From positions 1-49,420 of the forward strand of contig JAJYLV010000007.1 in NCBI GenBank assembly GCA_021787445.1: DNA of 49,420 nucleotides, read 5' to 3'. Of this stretch, positions 16,846 to 25,074 are shown piece after piece. The notes beneath the pieces are model-generated. The model was not told the origin of the DNA, did no database searches, and worked only from the letters and a program-made list of their open reading frames with translations. Within the stretch, counting starts at the first letter, position 1. Each line of letters opens with the position of its first letter. The stretch comes from Chloroflexota bacterium (lineage in GTDB: Bacteria; Chloroflexota; Limnocylindria; P2-11E). A program made the position numbers and the translations under genes.

Positions 16846-17703
16846 TCAGCGCAGAGCGAAGCGGCCGTCCCCCGTCGGCACCACGCCGCCGCCGATGAGC
16901 ATCTCGGCAACGAGCGTCGCCACCTCCGTCAGCGGCGCCCCCAGTCCGGCGGCGATCGTGTCCGCGTCGGCGGGACCCGCCGAGAGGAGAGCCACGGCGC
17001 GGTCAGCCAGCGGACCGAGCGCGCTCCTCTCGGAGCCTCGGCGAGCGAGGTCGATCCGGAGGAGCGCCGCGAGCTGATCCGCGGAAGCGAGGAGCTGCGC
17101 CCGGCCGTCGGAGATGAGCCTGTTCGATCCGAGCCACGTCGCCGCTCCGAGCGGCCCCGGGATCGCGAAGAGCGGCCGCCCTATCCGCTCGGCCAGTGCC
17201 GCCGTGATGAGCGCGCCCGATCCCAGCGGCGCTTCGACGACGACGACAGCGTCGCCGAGGGCCGCGACGACCGCGTTCCGCTTCGGGAACGACCAGCGAT
17301 CGCCGTGGGCGTCGAGCGGGAACTGCGAGAGGAGCGCGCCGCGCTCGAGGATGGCCGACGCGATCCTCCGCCGCCGCACCGGCCCCATCGTCTCGAACTC
17401 GAGGAGGCCCTCGCCGAGGACCGCGACGGTCAAGCCGTCCACCGCGATCGCCGCCGCGTGCGCCGTCGAGTCCACCCCCTGGGCCAGCCCGGACACGATC
17501 ACCACGCCGGACCGTGCCAGGACCATCGCCAGCTCCCGCGCCATGCGCCTGCCGAGGTCGGTCATCCGCCGCGTCCCCACGATCGCGACCGAGGGCGTCC
17601 GTGCCGGCGGCACGCGCCCCCTGATCCACAAGCGCTCCGGCGCGAAGCTCGTCTCCCGAAGACGCTCGGGGTACCGCGGATCGCTCCTCGCGACCTCGAT
17701 CAC
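16846..17703 (-). CDS. dprA: DNA-processing protein DprA
   Basis: DprA protects incoming single-stranded DNA during natural transformation and loads RecA. The 285-residue protein has the Rossmann-like core: VAIVGTRRMTDLGRRMA, VVSGLAQGVDSTAHAAA, VLGEGL, FPKRNAVVAALGDAVVVVEAP and GSGALITAALA. A C-terminal winged-helix-like segment follows (LSAGPADADTIAAGLGAPLTEVATLV). The start GTG 17703 overlaps the comM stop as GTGA. Pairing with comM suggests some DNA-uptake or recombination capacity; no com pilus genes are in view. Confidence 0.93.
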   Translation of the reverse strand: MIEVARSDPRYPERLRETSFAPERLWIRGRVPPARTPSVAIVGTRRMTDLGRRMARELAMVLARSGVVIVSGLAQGVDSTAHAAAIAVDGLTVAVLGEGLLEFETMGPVRRRRIASAILERGALLSQFPLDAHGDRWSFPKRNAVVAALGDAVVVVEAPLGSGALITAALAERIGRPLFAIPGPLGAATWLGSNRLISDGRAQLLASADQLAALLRIDLARRGSERSALGPLADRAVALLSAGPADADTIAAGLGAPLTEVATLVAEMLIGGGVVPTGDGRFALR

Positions 17704-19346
17704 GCCTCGCCCCGGAGCAGCAGCGCGACGGCGGCGTGCTCGGAGGCGATCGTCTCCGCCTCCGCGAGATCCGCGACGGTCCGCGCGACGCGCAGCAGGC
17801 GGTGATAGCCGCGCGCGGAGATGCGGCGCGCCGAGACGGCGGCAGAGACCAGACGCTCGCCGCTCGCATCGAGCTCGCAGTACCTCTCGACCTCGCGCTT
17901 CGTCATCTCCGCGTTGCACCGCCGCCGTGTGCCCGCGAAGCGCCCTCGCATCCTCGCTCTCGCCCGCTCGACGCGACAGCGCACCGCCGCGGACGTCTCG
18001 CGCTCCCGCCGGTCGCGCAGCTCGCGGTAGGGCACGCGCGGGACCGCGACGCGCATGTCGATGCGGTCGAGGAGCGGGCCCGAGATCCGCGCTCGATAGC
18101 GCGCGATCGCGTCCGGCAGGCAGGTGCACTCCGCTTCCGGATCCCCCCACCGACCGCAGGGACAAGGGTTCTGCGCGGCGACGAGCGTGAACCGCGCGGG
18201 ATACGTCGCCGACGACCCCGCGCGCGAGATCGTCACGGCGCCCTCCTCGAGCGGCTCGCGCAGCGTCTCGAGGACGCCGGGCGGGAATTCGCCGACCTCG
18301 TCGAGGAACAGCGCGCCCGCGTGAGCGAGGCTCACCTCACCGGGGCGCGGCGGCACGCCGCCTCCGACGAGCGCGAGGCGCGACGCCGTGTGATGCGGCG
18401 CCCGGAACGGACGCGCCCTGAGGAGCGGGCGATCGGGGTCGGTGAGCCCGGCCACGCTGTGGATGGCGCTCGCGAGGAGGACCTCGTCCGGCTCCAGAGG
18501 CGGGAGGATCGACGGAAGGGCGCGCGCGAGCATCGTCTTCCCCGTCCCCGGCGGACCGACGAGCAGCAGGTTGTGGCCACCCGCCGCGGCGATCTCGAGC
18601 GCGCGCTTCGGCGTGTCCTGACCCGCGATGTCGGCCAGATCCACGTCCCAGGAGGGCTCGGGGGCCGCGGGAGGAACGGGCGCGGGCACAAGACGCGCGC
18701 GGCCCTCGACGTGCTCCACGGCGGCGCGCAGGTGCGGGAGAGGGATGGATTCGCTCCCCAGAGCGGCCGCCTCGGACGCGTTCGCGGCGGGCAGGTAGGC
18801 GCGCTCGATGCCGTTGTCGCGCGCTCGCAGGATCCGCGGCATGACGCCGCGGATCGGCCGCACCGCGCCGTCGAGCGAGAGCTCGCCGAGGCACAGCCCA
18901 TCGATCTCACGCTCGATCTGGCCGCTCGCCTTCAGGATCGCGAGCGCGATCGCGAGGTCGAACCCCGTCCCCTCCTTTCGTCGCTCGGCGGGCGCGAGAT
19001 TGACGACGATGCGCCGCAGAGGGAACTCGAAGCCCGAGTTGCGGATCGCCGATCGAACGCGCTCGCGGGCCTCCGACACGGCGGTGTCGGGCAGTCCCAC
19101 GATCGAGAAGTGCGGAAGGCCGTTCGCCACGTCGGCCTCGACCCACACGAGCGCGGTCTCGAGGCCCCAGAGGGCGCACGTCCGGACCCGCGCGATCCCA
19201 TGCGGCTCGTCGACCTCGAGCGGGATCGCGCTGAGGGCGGCGGTGGGAGCCGCGGCGGAGCCGGCGGTGTCAGCGGCTGCGGGCGCGTCCGTCGTGCTCA
19301 GCCGATGCGCTCCTCGGCCGCGAGCGGGTCGTAATCCTCGTCCCAC
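17700..19346 (-). CDS. comM: ComM/YifB family magnesium-chelatase-like AAA+ ATPase
   Basis: ComM-type hexameric helicases promote branch migration during transformation. Visible are the N-terminal S5-like domain (VANGLPHFSIVGLPDTAVSE), Walker A GPPGTGKTML, Walker B ALFLDEVGEF, and the region NPCPCGRWGDPEAECTC. The GTG at 19346 has an AGGAGGAG 11 bases upstream but lies inside the previous gene. Another reading is CTG 19301, which overlaps that gene's TGA as CTGA and has GAGGAG eight bases upstream. Either leaves a 35-50 residue alanine-rich extension before the family's usual start (ARVRTCALWG). The stop at 17700 overlaps dprA. Confidence 0.92.
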   Translation of the reverse strand: MGRGLRPARGRGAHRLSTTDAPAAADTAGSAAAPTAALSAIPLEVDEPHGIARVRTCALWGLETALVWVEADVANGLPHFSIVGLPDTAVSEARERVRSAIRNSGFEFPLRRIVVNLAPAERRKEGTGFDLAIALAILKASGQIEREIDGLCLGELSLDGAVRPIRGVMPRILRARDNGIERAYLPAANASEAAALGSESIPLPHLRAAVEHVEGRARLVPAPVPPAAPEPSWDVDLADIAGQDTPKRALEIAAAGGHNLLLVGPPGTGKTMLARALPSILPPLEPDEVLLASAIHSVAGLTDPDRPLLRARPFRAPHHTASRLALVGGGVPPRPGEVSLAHAGALFLDEVGEFPPGVLETLREPLEEGAVTISRAGSSATYPARFTLVAAQNPCPCGRWGDPEAECTCLPDAIARYRARISGPLLDRIDMRVAVPRVPYRELRDRRERETSAAVRCRVERARARMRGRFAGTRRRCNAEMTKREVERYCELDASGERLVSAAVSARRISARGYHRLLRVARTVADLAEAETIASEHAAVALLLRGEA

Positions 19347-19993
19347 TCGTCGGAAAGCTCCTCCTGCCAGTTCGTCATCGCAGCGGCGAGGGCCCTCCTC
19401 GACTCGACGTATCGCTGCTCCAGCCGTCGCAGGTCCTCCCACGAGCCCACGACCCAGAGCTTCCGCGCGCGGCGCGCCTGCCGCACGGTCACCTCGCCCT
19501 TCTGAAGGCGGGCGATCCACTCGGCGACCGACATCGGATGGACGCGGGTGCCGCGTCCGGCGACGTTGGTGAGCTGCAGCTGGATCACGCTCTTCGGGAC
19601 GCTGCTGAGGACGACGAGGTCCGACCCGATGGAGGCGTAGCGCACCGCCGGCGACGAGGTGCGCGTGAGCCACGCGACCATCGGCTGGGAGAGGCGGAGC
19701 AGGGTCCGTCGAACGTCCGGCACGCGCCCGCGAGACTGTCTGATGAGCCTTCCCAGCTCCTTGACGAGAGGATCGTCCATCTCCAAGGCGTACGACCGCG
19801 CGATACCCTCGCCCCTCCCCCGAAGGACCCCACATTCAACGAGCCACTCGATCTCATGACCCGCCATTTGGTGTGGCTTGTTCGCGGCCCTTCCGAGCTC
19901 GCGCACCATCCAGGGGTGTGGCTCGTCCAAGAAGAGCGCGGCCAGAACGTCGGCGCGCGTGCGAGATCCCGTCAGCCCTTCGAGGAAGTCCAT
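19298..19993 (-). CDS. Winged-helix protein with degenerate nucleotidyltransferase-like C-terminal half
   Basis: The protein has 231 residues from ATG 19993. Residues 1-70 form a winged helix (RADVLAALFLDEPHPWMVREL, then HEIEWLVECGVLRGRGEG). The later half resembles the second part of MNT-type nucleotidyltransferases that follow such HTH domains (VHPMSVAEWIARLQKG, RKLWVVGSWEDLRRLEQRY). However, the catalytic GSxxxDxD core is reduced to ASIGSDLVVLSS with no acidic pair. It therefore looks like a DNA-binding regulator derived from the HTH-nucleotidyltransferase family, without catalysis. Two palindromes lie just upstream of its start and could be operators (inference). Confidence 0.65.
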   Translation of the reverse strand: MDFLEGLTGSRTRADVLAALFLDEPHPWMVRELGRAANKPHQMAGHEIEWLVECGVLRGRGEGIARSYALEMDDPLVKELGRLIRQSRGRVPDVRRTLLRLSQPMVAWLTRTSSPAVRYASIGSDLVVLSSVPKSVIQLQLTNVAGRGTRVHPMSVAEWIARLQKGEVTVRQARRARKLWVVGSWEDLRRLEQRYVESRRALAAAMTNWQEELSDEWDEDYDPLAAEERIG

Positions 19994-20051
19994 CCGGCGG
20001 TGGATCGGCAGACGGTTGCACGGCCATCCACCTCGCTCGCGCCTATGTGGA

Positions 20052-20097
20052 GATCGGCATCTCAGCCGCTACAAGTGAAGCGCCTCAGATGCCGATC
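20052..20097. repeat. Palindromic unit 1, 8-base loop
   Basis: Arms of 19 bases (20052-20070 and 20079-20097) pair with only two mismatches around the loop ACAAGTGA. The outer sequence GATCGGCATCT is perfectly mirrored. The same loop and a similar stem recur 116 bases away. Its left arm (16 bases from 20055) is the exact reverse complement of the right arm of unit 2. Confidence 0.75.
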
Positions 20098-20168
20098 CAC
20101 CCAGTAGGTTTTCCGCTCCGGACAGCGACTTCTCCCGGCACGCTAAAGAGTCAAGCCGCATCGCAGAA

Positions 20169-20215
20169 GATGGCATCACAGCGGCTACAAGTGAAGCGGC
20201 TGAGATGCCGGTGTC
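20169..20215. repeat. Palindromic unit 2, same loop as unit 1
   Basis: The inner 15 bases of each arm pair at 13 positions around ACAAGTGA (20187-20194). The right-arm bases 20195-20210 (AGCGGCTGAGATGCCG) are the perfect reverse complement of 20055-20070 in unit 1, so the pair could act as terminal inverted repeats of an element of about 156 bases, or as two operators in the same orientation. Confidence 0.7.
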
Positions 20216-20285
20216 CTCGCCTCTCCAAAACGGTCGCCCCTGTCCAACAGGCGGGACGCCGTGGCCGATTCCTCTGCCTCCTGGC

Positions 20286-20645
20286 TCAGGTGTCGACAGC
20301 ATCGGCGAGCTGCGCGCGGATGCCACCGGGGCCGACGGTGAGCGCCAGCACGGCCAGGCGTGATGGCGAGCCGCGGCGATGGTGCACCGCGAGCCAGCGC
20401 TCAGCGAGCCGCGCAAGCCGTTCCACCTTCCGCGGTCCCGCCGCCTCGATCGCCGAGACGAACGAGCTCCTGTTCCTCGTCTTCACCTCGACGAAGACGA
20501 AGCCCTTGCCGTCGTGGCACACGAGGTCGATCTCCCCGTAGCGGCTCCGCACGTTCCGCGCGATGACCCGCCAGCCGCGCTCGGCCAGAGCGCGCTCCGC
20601 CAGCTGCTCGCCGTAGGCGCCGAGCATGCGGCGGAGGTCGGGCAC
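20286..20645 (-). CDS. YraN/UPF0102 family endonuclease-like protein
   Basis: The 119-residue protein starts at GTG. It has the family order: LGAYGEQLAERALAERGWRVIARN, then RSRYGEIDLVCHDGKGFVFVEVKTR. The E-x-D and E-x-K residues match the restriction-endonuclease-like fold. The cellular role of the family is not settled. It lies 28 bases after rnhB, a common neighbour in many bacteria. Confidence 0.88.
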   Translation of the reverse strand: MPDLRRMLGAYGEQLAERALAERGWRVIARNVRSRYGEIDLVCHDGKGFVFVEVKTRNRSSFVSAIEAAGPRKVERLARLAERWLAVHHRRGSPSRLAVLALTVGPGGIRAQLADAVDT

Positions 20646-20673
20646 GCGGACATCATCGGCTTCGGCTTGACGC

Positions 20674-21345
20674 TCAGCCCGCGAGCGTCTCCCTGACCAC
20701 CTCGTCCATGAGGCCGAGCTCGGTCTGCTCGGCGGCGAGGAGGATCCGCACCGTTCCGAAGTCCTGGCGGTGGAACGGCGTCAGGCCGCGCTCGCGTAGC
20801 GCCCTGCGATGGTCGATCGTCGGGTAGCCGCAGTTGTGCTCCCAGCCGTAGCCGGGGTGCCGCAGCGCGAGCTTCGCCATGAGCCGGTCGCGGGTGACCT
20901 TGGCCACGATCGAGGCGGCCGCGATCGCGAAGGAGCGGGCGTCGCCCTTGACGATCTCGGTGTGGCGTCCGGCGACGAACGCGGGGTCGACGATGCGGCG
21001 GCCGTCGACGATGACGTGGTCGAACGCGCCGACCTGCCGCAGGGCGCGCTGCATCGCGACGTGGCTCGCGTGGTAGATGTTCAGCCGGTGGATCTCCGCG
21101 ACGGAGGCCGCACCGACCCCGACGCGCACGACGCGATCGCGGATGATGGGCACGAGAGCCTCGCGTTGCCCGCGCGTGAGCACCTTGCTGTCGCGGACCG
21201 CACGTATGAGACGGCACTCCGGGGTCACGAGCACCGCTGCCGCGACCACGGGCCCGGCGAGCGCCGCCATGCCGACCTCGTCCACTCCGACAACGCGCGT
21301 GAGCCCTTGGGCCCAGAGCCGCTTCTCGAAAGCGAGAGAGGGCAT
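20674..21345 (-). CDS. rnhB: Ribonuclease HII with altered GRG motif
   Basis: RNase HII nicks at ribonucleotides in DNA. The 223-residue protein keeps the acidic residues: VVGVDEVG (D and E), HVIVDGRRI (D), and the conserved KGDARSFAIAAASIVAKVTRD. It also has GYPTIDHRRAL. The usual motif after the first acids, GRGPLAGPV, here reads GMAALAGPV, so the arginine and second glycine that recognise the ribonucleotide 2'-OH are missing. The fold and the position between rplS and yraN fit rnhB. Substrate preference could differ from standard enzymes. Confidence 0.92.
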   Translation of the reverse strand: MPSLAFEKRLWAQGLTRVVGVDEVGMAALAGPVVAAAVLVTPECRLIRAVRDSKVLTRGQREALVPIIRDRVVRVGVGAASVAEIHRLNIYHASHVAMQRALRQVGAFDHVIVDGRRIVDPAFVAGRHTEIVKGDARSFAIAAASIVAKVTRDRLMAKLALRHPGYGWEHNCGYPTIDHRRALRERGLTPFHRQDFGTVRILLAAEQTELGLMDEVVRETLAG

Positions 21346-21358
21346 TACGCGATGGAGA

Positions 21359-21724
21359 CTAGCGGCGCTTCTCCCGAAGGGTGGCGGCTTTTCCGACCCG
21401 CTCTCTGAGGAAGTAGAGGGCCGCTCGCCTCGCGTGCCCGTGCCGCGTCACCTCGATCTTCTCGACGCGCGGCGAGTGGAGCATGAAGGTGCGCTCGACA
21501 CCCACGCCGCTCGCGACACGGCGGACCGTCACCTGCTCGTCGAGCCCGCCGCCGCGCACGCGGAGGACGGTCCCTTCGTAGTTCTGGAGCCGCTCGCGGT
21601 TGCCCTCGATGACGCGCACGGAGACACGGACCGTATCCCCCGGACGGATCTCCGGGAGGTCGGTCTTCATCTGCTCCTGGGCAAGCTGTCTGAGGGCGTC
21701 GTCCATCGTCAGTGTCATTGTCAC
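21359..21724 (-). CDS. rplS: 50S ribosomal protein L19
   Basis: The 121-residue protein matches L19: [20 protein letters not shown], then [21 protein letters not shown] and [21 protein letters not shown]. The frame opens at GTG 21724; ATG 21718 or ATG 21706 could also be the start. It follows trmD by 23 bases, the classic rpsP-rimM-trmD-rplS order, and has its own extended -10 promoter. Confidence 0.97.
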   Translation of the reverse strand: MTMTLTMDDALRQLAQEQMKTDLPEIRPGDTVRVSVRVIEGNRERLQNYEGTVLRVRGGGLDEQVTVRRVASGVGVERTFMLHSPRVEKIEVTRHGHARRAALYFLRERVGKAATLREKRR

Positions 21725-21735
21725 GGGGCCGGTCG

Positions 21736-21744
21736 ATCATAGCA
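21736..21744 (-). promoter_or_regulatory. Extended -10 promoter element of rplS
   Basis: TGCTATGAT on the minus strand combines an extended TG motif with TATGAT (five of six consensus matches). It lies 12 bases before the first rplS start codon, so the transcript would be nearly leaderless. A similar TGCTACGAT precedes rpmB. Confidence 0.5.
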
Positions 21745-21747
21745 GAT

Positions 21748-22746
21748 CTACGCCTTCGACCGGCGCAGGCGATCGATGATCGTCACGTGGGAGACACCGA
21801 AGTGCTTCGCCAGGTCGCGGATCGTCATCCCGGTCTTGCGCATCCGATGCACTTCGGCCGCCGTGGGGCCGCGCGGCGCCCCCTTCGCCGGGCGCATCCG
21901 CACACCCGCGTCGCGCAGGCGTGCCCGGACAGTCGCCGGTGACACGCCGAAGCGCGCCGCGATGCGGTACGAGCCGACCCCCGAACGGTACGCGCGCACG
22001 AGCTCCTCGTCGCTCACCCGCGGGCGACGAGCGGCGGGCCGCGGCAGCCGCGCCCGCTCCTCGGGCGTCAGGTCGGCGGAGGGCAGGAGATCGGGGCGAC
22101 GCTCGGCCGTTCGGTTGATCGATCCCGCGCGGCGCCACTCCGCGATCGCCTTGTGGTCTCCGGAAAGGAGCACCGGCGGCACGCGCCGTCCCTCGTAGTC
22201 GACGGGTCGCGTGTACTGCGGCCCTTCGAGGAGCCCGCCGGTGTGCGACTCCTGCACGAGGGACGCCTTCTCGATGACACCCGGCACGAGCCGCGTGACC
22301 GCGTCGACGACGACCATCGCGGGGAGCTCGCCCCCCGTCAACACGTAGTCGCCGATCGAGATCTCCTCGTCGACGTCGCCCTCGATGACGCGCTCGTCGA
22401 CCCCCTCGTAGTGCCCGGCCACCAGGACGAGGTGCGCGAGATCCGCGAGCCGGCGGGCGGTCGGTTCGTCGAACGGCCGCCCTTGAGCGGACAGGAGCAC
22501 GACGTGCCCATCACCTGCGCGCACCGCCCGGATCGCGCGGGTCAGCGGCTCGGGCCGCATGACCATCCCCGGGCCGCCGCCGTACGGGGTGTCGTCGACG
22601 GTCCGGTGCCGGTCCGCCGCCCAGTCGCGTACGTCGTGGACGTGGACCGCGACCAGGCCCGCGTCCTGCGCGCGCTTCACGATGCTCTCGGCGAAGGGGC
22701 CGTCGAACATCCGCGGGAAGAGCGTGAGGACGTCGATGCGCATCAC
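21748..22746 (-). CDS. trmD: tRNA (guanine37-N1)-methyltransferase TrmD fused to two helix-turn-helix units
   Basis: Residues 1 to about 237 are a complete TrmD, the SPOUT methyltransferase that makes m1G37 next to the anticodon: [35 protein letters not shown] and [15 protein letters not shown] (knot and catalytic Asp). Bacterial TrmD normally ends near residue 230-250. Here the same frame runs on to residue 332 with two HTH-like units: about 244-283 ([20 protein letters not shown] then [13 protein letters not shown]) and 294-329 ([20 protein letters not shown] then [13 protein letters not shown]). They resemble resolvase-type HTH. GTG 22746 or ATG 22743 is the start, coupled to rimM. Confidence 0.95.
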   Translation of the reverse strand: MMRIDVLTLFPRMFDGPFAESIVKRAQDAGLVAVHVHDVRDWAADRHRTVDDTPYGGGPGMVMRPEPLTRAIRAVRAGDGHVVLLSAQGRPFDEPTARRLADLAHLVLVAGHYEGVDERVIEGDVDEEISIGDYVLTGGELPAMVVVDAVTRLVPGVIEKASLVQESHTGGLLEGPQYTRPVDYEGRRVPPVLLSGDHKAIAEWRRAGSINRTAERRPDLLPSADLTPEERARLPRPAARRPRVSDEELVRAYRSGVGSYRIAARFGVSPATVRARLRDAGVRMRPAKGAPRGPTAAEVHRMRKTGMTIRDLAKHFGVSHVTIIDRLRRSKA

Positions 22747-23270
22747 GCCTCCTCCTGAGGCGCGACGACGATGCGTCCTCCGCCGAGGTCCACCTCCCGG
22801 ACGACGGACTCGAGCATCGGCAGCAGGATCTCGCGGTCACCGTCACGCACGACGAGCACGTCGGCGCCTCCGGCACGCAGCACCTCGCGCACCTCGCCGA
22901 GGCGCTCCCCGCCGACGGTCCAGGTCTCGAGGCCGACGAGGTCGTCCCACAGATACTCACCCTCGCGGCGCGCCGCGGCGCGCGGGACGCGCAGCTCGCG
23001 GTCGCGGAGCCTCTCGGCGGCGCTGCGGTCGGCGACGCCCTCGAACGCGACGATCGGCGCGTCCGACGTGCCGCGTACGGACGCGACGACGAGGCTCTCG
23101 CGATCCGTCGTCAGGCGCGAGCCGACGCGGAAACGCTCGGCGGCGCGATCGGTCATCGGCTCCACGCGGACCTCGCCACGGATCCCGTGCGGCGCGCGCA
23201 CGACGCCGACGACGACGTCGGCCGAACGCCGATCGGTCTCAGTCGATCTCGAGGTCGACCTTGGCGCCAT
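22743..23270 (-). CDS. rimM: Ribosome maturation factor RimM
   Basis: RimM assists 30S head assembly around S19. The 175-residue protein has [20 protein letters not shown], the RimM N-terminal barrel, then the PRC-barrel ([20 protein letters not shown]). The start ATG 23270 lies 32 bases inside the KH-protein gene; a ribosome binding site is not obvious. The place between rpsP/khpA and trmD is conserved in many phyla. Confidence 0.95.
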   Translation of the reverse strand: MAPRSTSRSTETDRRSADVVVGVVRAPHGIRGEVRVEPMTDRAAERFRVGSRLTTDRESLVVASVRGTSDAPIVAFEGVADRSAAERLRDRELRVPRAAARREGEYLWDDLVGLETWTVGGERLGEVREVLRAGGADVLVVRDGDREILLPMLESVVREVDLGGGRIVVAPQEEA

Positions 23271-23496
23271 CGCGCGTCGCCACCACCTTCAGCAGCGCCC
23301 GGACGGCTTTCGCCATGCGGCCTCCGCGGCCGATGACCTTTCCGACGTCGGGCTCGGCGACGCCCAGATGCAGCTTCAGGGTGTCCCGGTCGTTCGTCTC
23401 CGTGACGACGACGGCGCTCGGGTCCTCGACGAGCTGACGCGCGATGTGCTCGAGGACCTTCCCCTCCCTGGTCGCGGGAGCTGCGGCGTCGGTCAT
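23239..23496 (-). CDS. khpA: KH-domain RNA-binding protein KhpA
   Basis: This small 85-residue protein is a single KH domain with the RNA-binding loop IGRGGRMAKAVRALL (GxxG). Proteins of this type (KhpA/YlqC) sit between rpsP and rimM in many Gram-positives and act with KhpB in RNA binding and cell elongation. The ATG overlaps the rpsP stop as ATGA. Confidence 0.93.
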   Translation of the reverse strand: MTDAAAPATREGKVLEHIARQLVEDPSAVVVTETNDRDTLKLHLGVAEPDVGKVIGRGGRMAKAVRALLKVVATRDGAKVDLEID

Positions 23497-23762
23497 CGGA
23501 TGACCGCGGGGACCTCGGCGTCGGGGATGCCGGCCTTCACGAGAAGGTCGCGCGCCGTCTCGGTCGGCTTCGCGCCGGACTTGAACCAGTGCTTCGCGCG
23601 CTCGAGATCGACGACGAGCTCGACGGGCTCACGACGCGGGTCATAGTGCCCGAGCGTCTCGATGAAGCGTCCGTTGCGGGGCGCGCGGGAGTCGGCCACG
23701 ACGAGCCGATAGGTCGGCTGCTTCGTCTTCCCTTGGCGGCGCAGGCGGATATGTACGGCCAC
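23493..23762 (-). CDS. rpsP: 30S ribosomal protein S16
   Basis: The 89-residue protein shows the S16 signature: VHIRLRRQGKTKQPTYRLVV, then DSRAPRNGRFIETLGHYDPR and RAKHWFKSGAKPTETARDLL. It starts at GTG 23762, two bases after the ffh stop, and its stop overlaps khpA. Confidence 0.97.
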   Translation of the reverse strand: MAVHIRLRRQGKTKQPTYRLVVADSRAPRNGRFIETLGHYDPRREPVELVVDLERAKHWFKSGAKPTETARDLLVKAGIPDAEVPAVIR

Positions 23763-23764
23763 TA

Positions 23765-25069
23765 CTACCTCCGGAGAGGTAAATGGTATGGCAAGCGCCC
23801 ACCCTTGGCCATACCGCCCAGCTGCTTCATGAGCTTCCGCATCTCCTCGAACTGCTTCAGCAGCTGATTGACGTCCGACACCGTCGTCCCCGACCCGCGC
23901 GCGATGCGCTTGCGCCGCGAGCCGTTGACGATGGACGGGTCGGCCCGCTCGCCCCTGGTCATCGACGAGATGATCGCCTCGACCTTCCTCAGCTCCCGCT
24001 CCGCCTCGGGGCCCTGCGGCAGCTGCTTCGCGAGCTGCCCCATCCCGGGGATCATCTTGAGCAGGTCGCCCAGCGGCCCCATCTTCTTGAGCTGCTGCAG
24101 CTGGGTGTAGAAGTCGTCGAGCGTGAACCGCGCCTCGAGGAGCTTCTTCGCCTGCTCCTCCGCCTCCTTCTGGTCGACGACCTCCTGCGCCTTTTCGACG
24201 AGCGTGACGACGTCGCCCATGCCGAGGATCCGCTGCGCCAGGCGGTCGGGGTGGAAGACCTCGATGGCGTCGAGCTTCTCACCGGTCCCCATGAGCTTGA
24301 CCGGGATACCCGTGGCGGCCCGGATCGACAGCGACGCGCCGCCGCGCGCGTCGCTGTCCACCTTCGCCAGCACGAGCCCCGTGATCGGCAGCCGAGCCTT
24401 GAACGCCGACGCCGCGTCGACGGCGTCCTGGCCGGCCATCGCATCGACGACGAGGAGGACCTCGGTCGGATGGGTCGCGGCCACGATGGACTCGACCTCG
24501 GCCATCATCGCCTCGTCGATGTGAAGGCGCCCGGCCGTGTCGACGATCACCGTGTCGCCGCCGTCGAGCGGCACGCTCTTCGGGTCGGCCCGCCGGACGG
24601 GTAGCCCGAGCTGCTTCCCGAGCGCCTCGAGCTGATCCATCGCCGCGGGGCGGTGGACGTCGACGGTGACGAGGACCGGCTTCCGCCCCTGCTTCCGCAG
24701 GACGTTGGCGATCTTGGCCGAGGTGGTGGTCTTGCCCGACCCCTGCAGCCCGACCATCACGATGACCGTCGGCGCCGTCGTGGCCCGCTCGAGCGGTGAC
24801 GCCTCGCTCCCCAGCATCTCGACGAGGGCGTCGTGCACGATCTTCACGACCTGCTGCGCGCCGCTGACGCTCTGGACGACCTGCTGGCCGATGGCGCGCT
24901 CGCGTACCGTGGCGACGAGCTGCTTCACGACCTTGAAGCTGACGTCCGCTTCGAGGAGCGCGACGCGGACGTCGCGCAGCGCCTCCTCGAGGTCCGCCTC
25001 CGTGACCCGGGGCCGGCCCTGGAGCGTCGCGAACGTGGCCGCGAGGCGGTCCTGGAGCTGCTCGAACAC
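23765..25069 (-). CDS. ffh: Signal recognition particle protein Ffh
   Basis: Ffh binds signal sequences and 4.5S/6S RNA and docks to FtsY. The 434-residue protein starts at GTG 25069 (FEQLQDRLAATFATLQG). It has the N domain, Walker A GLQGSGKTTTSAKIA, DTAGRLHID, TGLVLAKVDSDARGG, and an M domain with the RNA-binding SRRKRIARGSG motif. The C-terminus is short after KQLGGMAKGG. No SRP RNA gene was recognised nearby. Confidence 0.96.
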   Translation of the reverse strand: MFEQLQDRLAATFATLQGRPRVTEADLEEALRDVRVALLEADVSFKVVKQLVATVRERAIGQQVVQSVSGAQQVVKIVHDALVEMLGSEASPLERATTAPTVIVMVGLQGSGKTTTSAKIANVLRKQGRKPVLVTVDVHRPAAMDQLEALGKQLGLPVRRADPKSVPLDGGDTVIVDTAGRLHIDEAMMAEVESIVAATHPTEVLLVVDAMAGQDAVDAASAFKARLPITGLVLAKVDSDARGGASLSIRAATGIPVKLMGTGEKLDAIEVFHPDRLAQRILGMGDVVTLVEKAQEVVDQKEAEEQAKKLLEARFTLDDFYTQLQQLKKMGPLGDLLKMIPGMGQLAKQLPQGPEAERELRKVEAIISSMTRGERADPSIVNGSRRKRIARGSGTTVSDVNQLLKQFEEMRKLMKQLGGMAKGGRLPYHLPLRR

Positions 25070-25074
25070 CTGAC

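Larger units (their letters stand above)
19994..20285. other. Intergenic region of 292 bases with palindromic elements
   Basis: No gene is supported here. The region is less G+C-rich than its neighbours and separates yraN from the winged-helix gene, both on the minus strand. Its content is two related hairpin-forming units (20052-20097 and 20169-20215), annotated separately. Confidence 0.7.
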
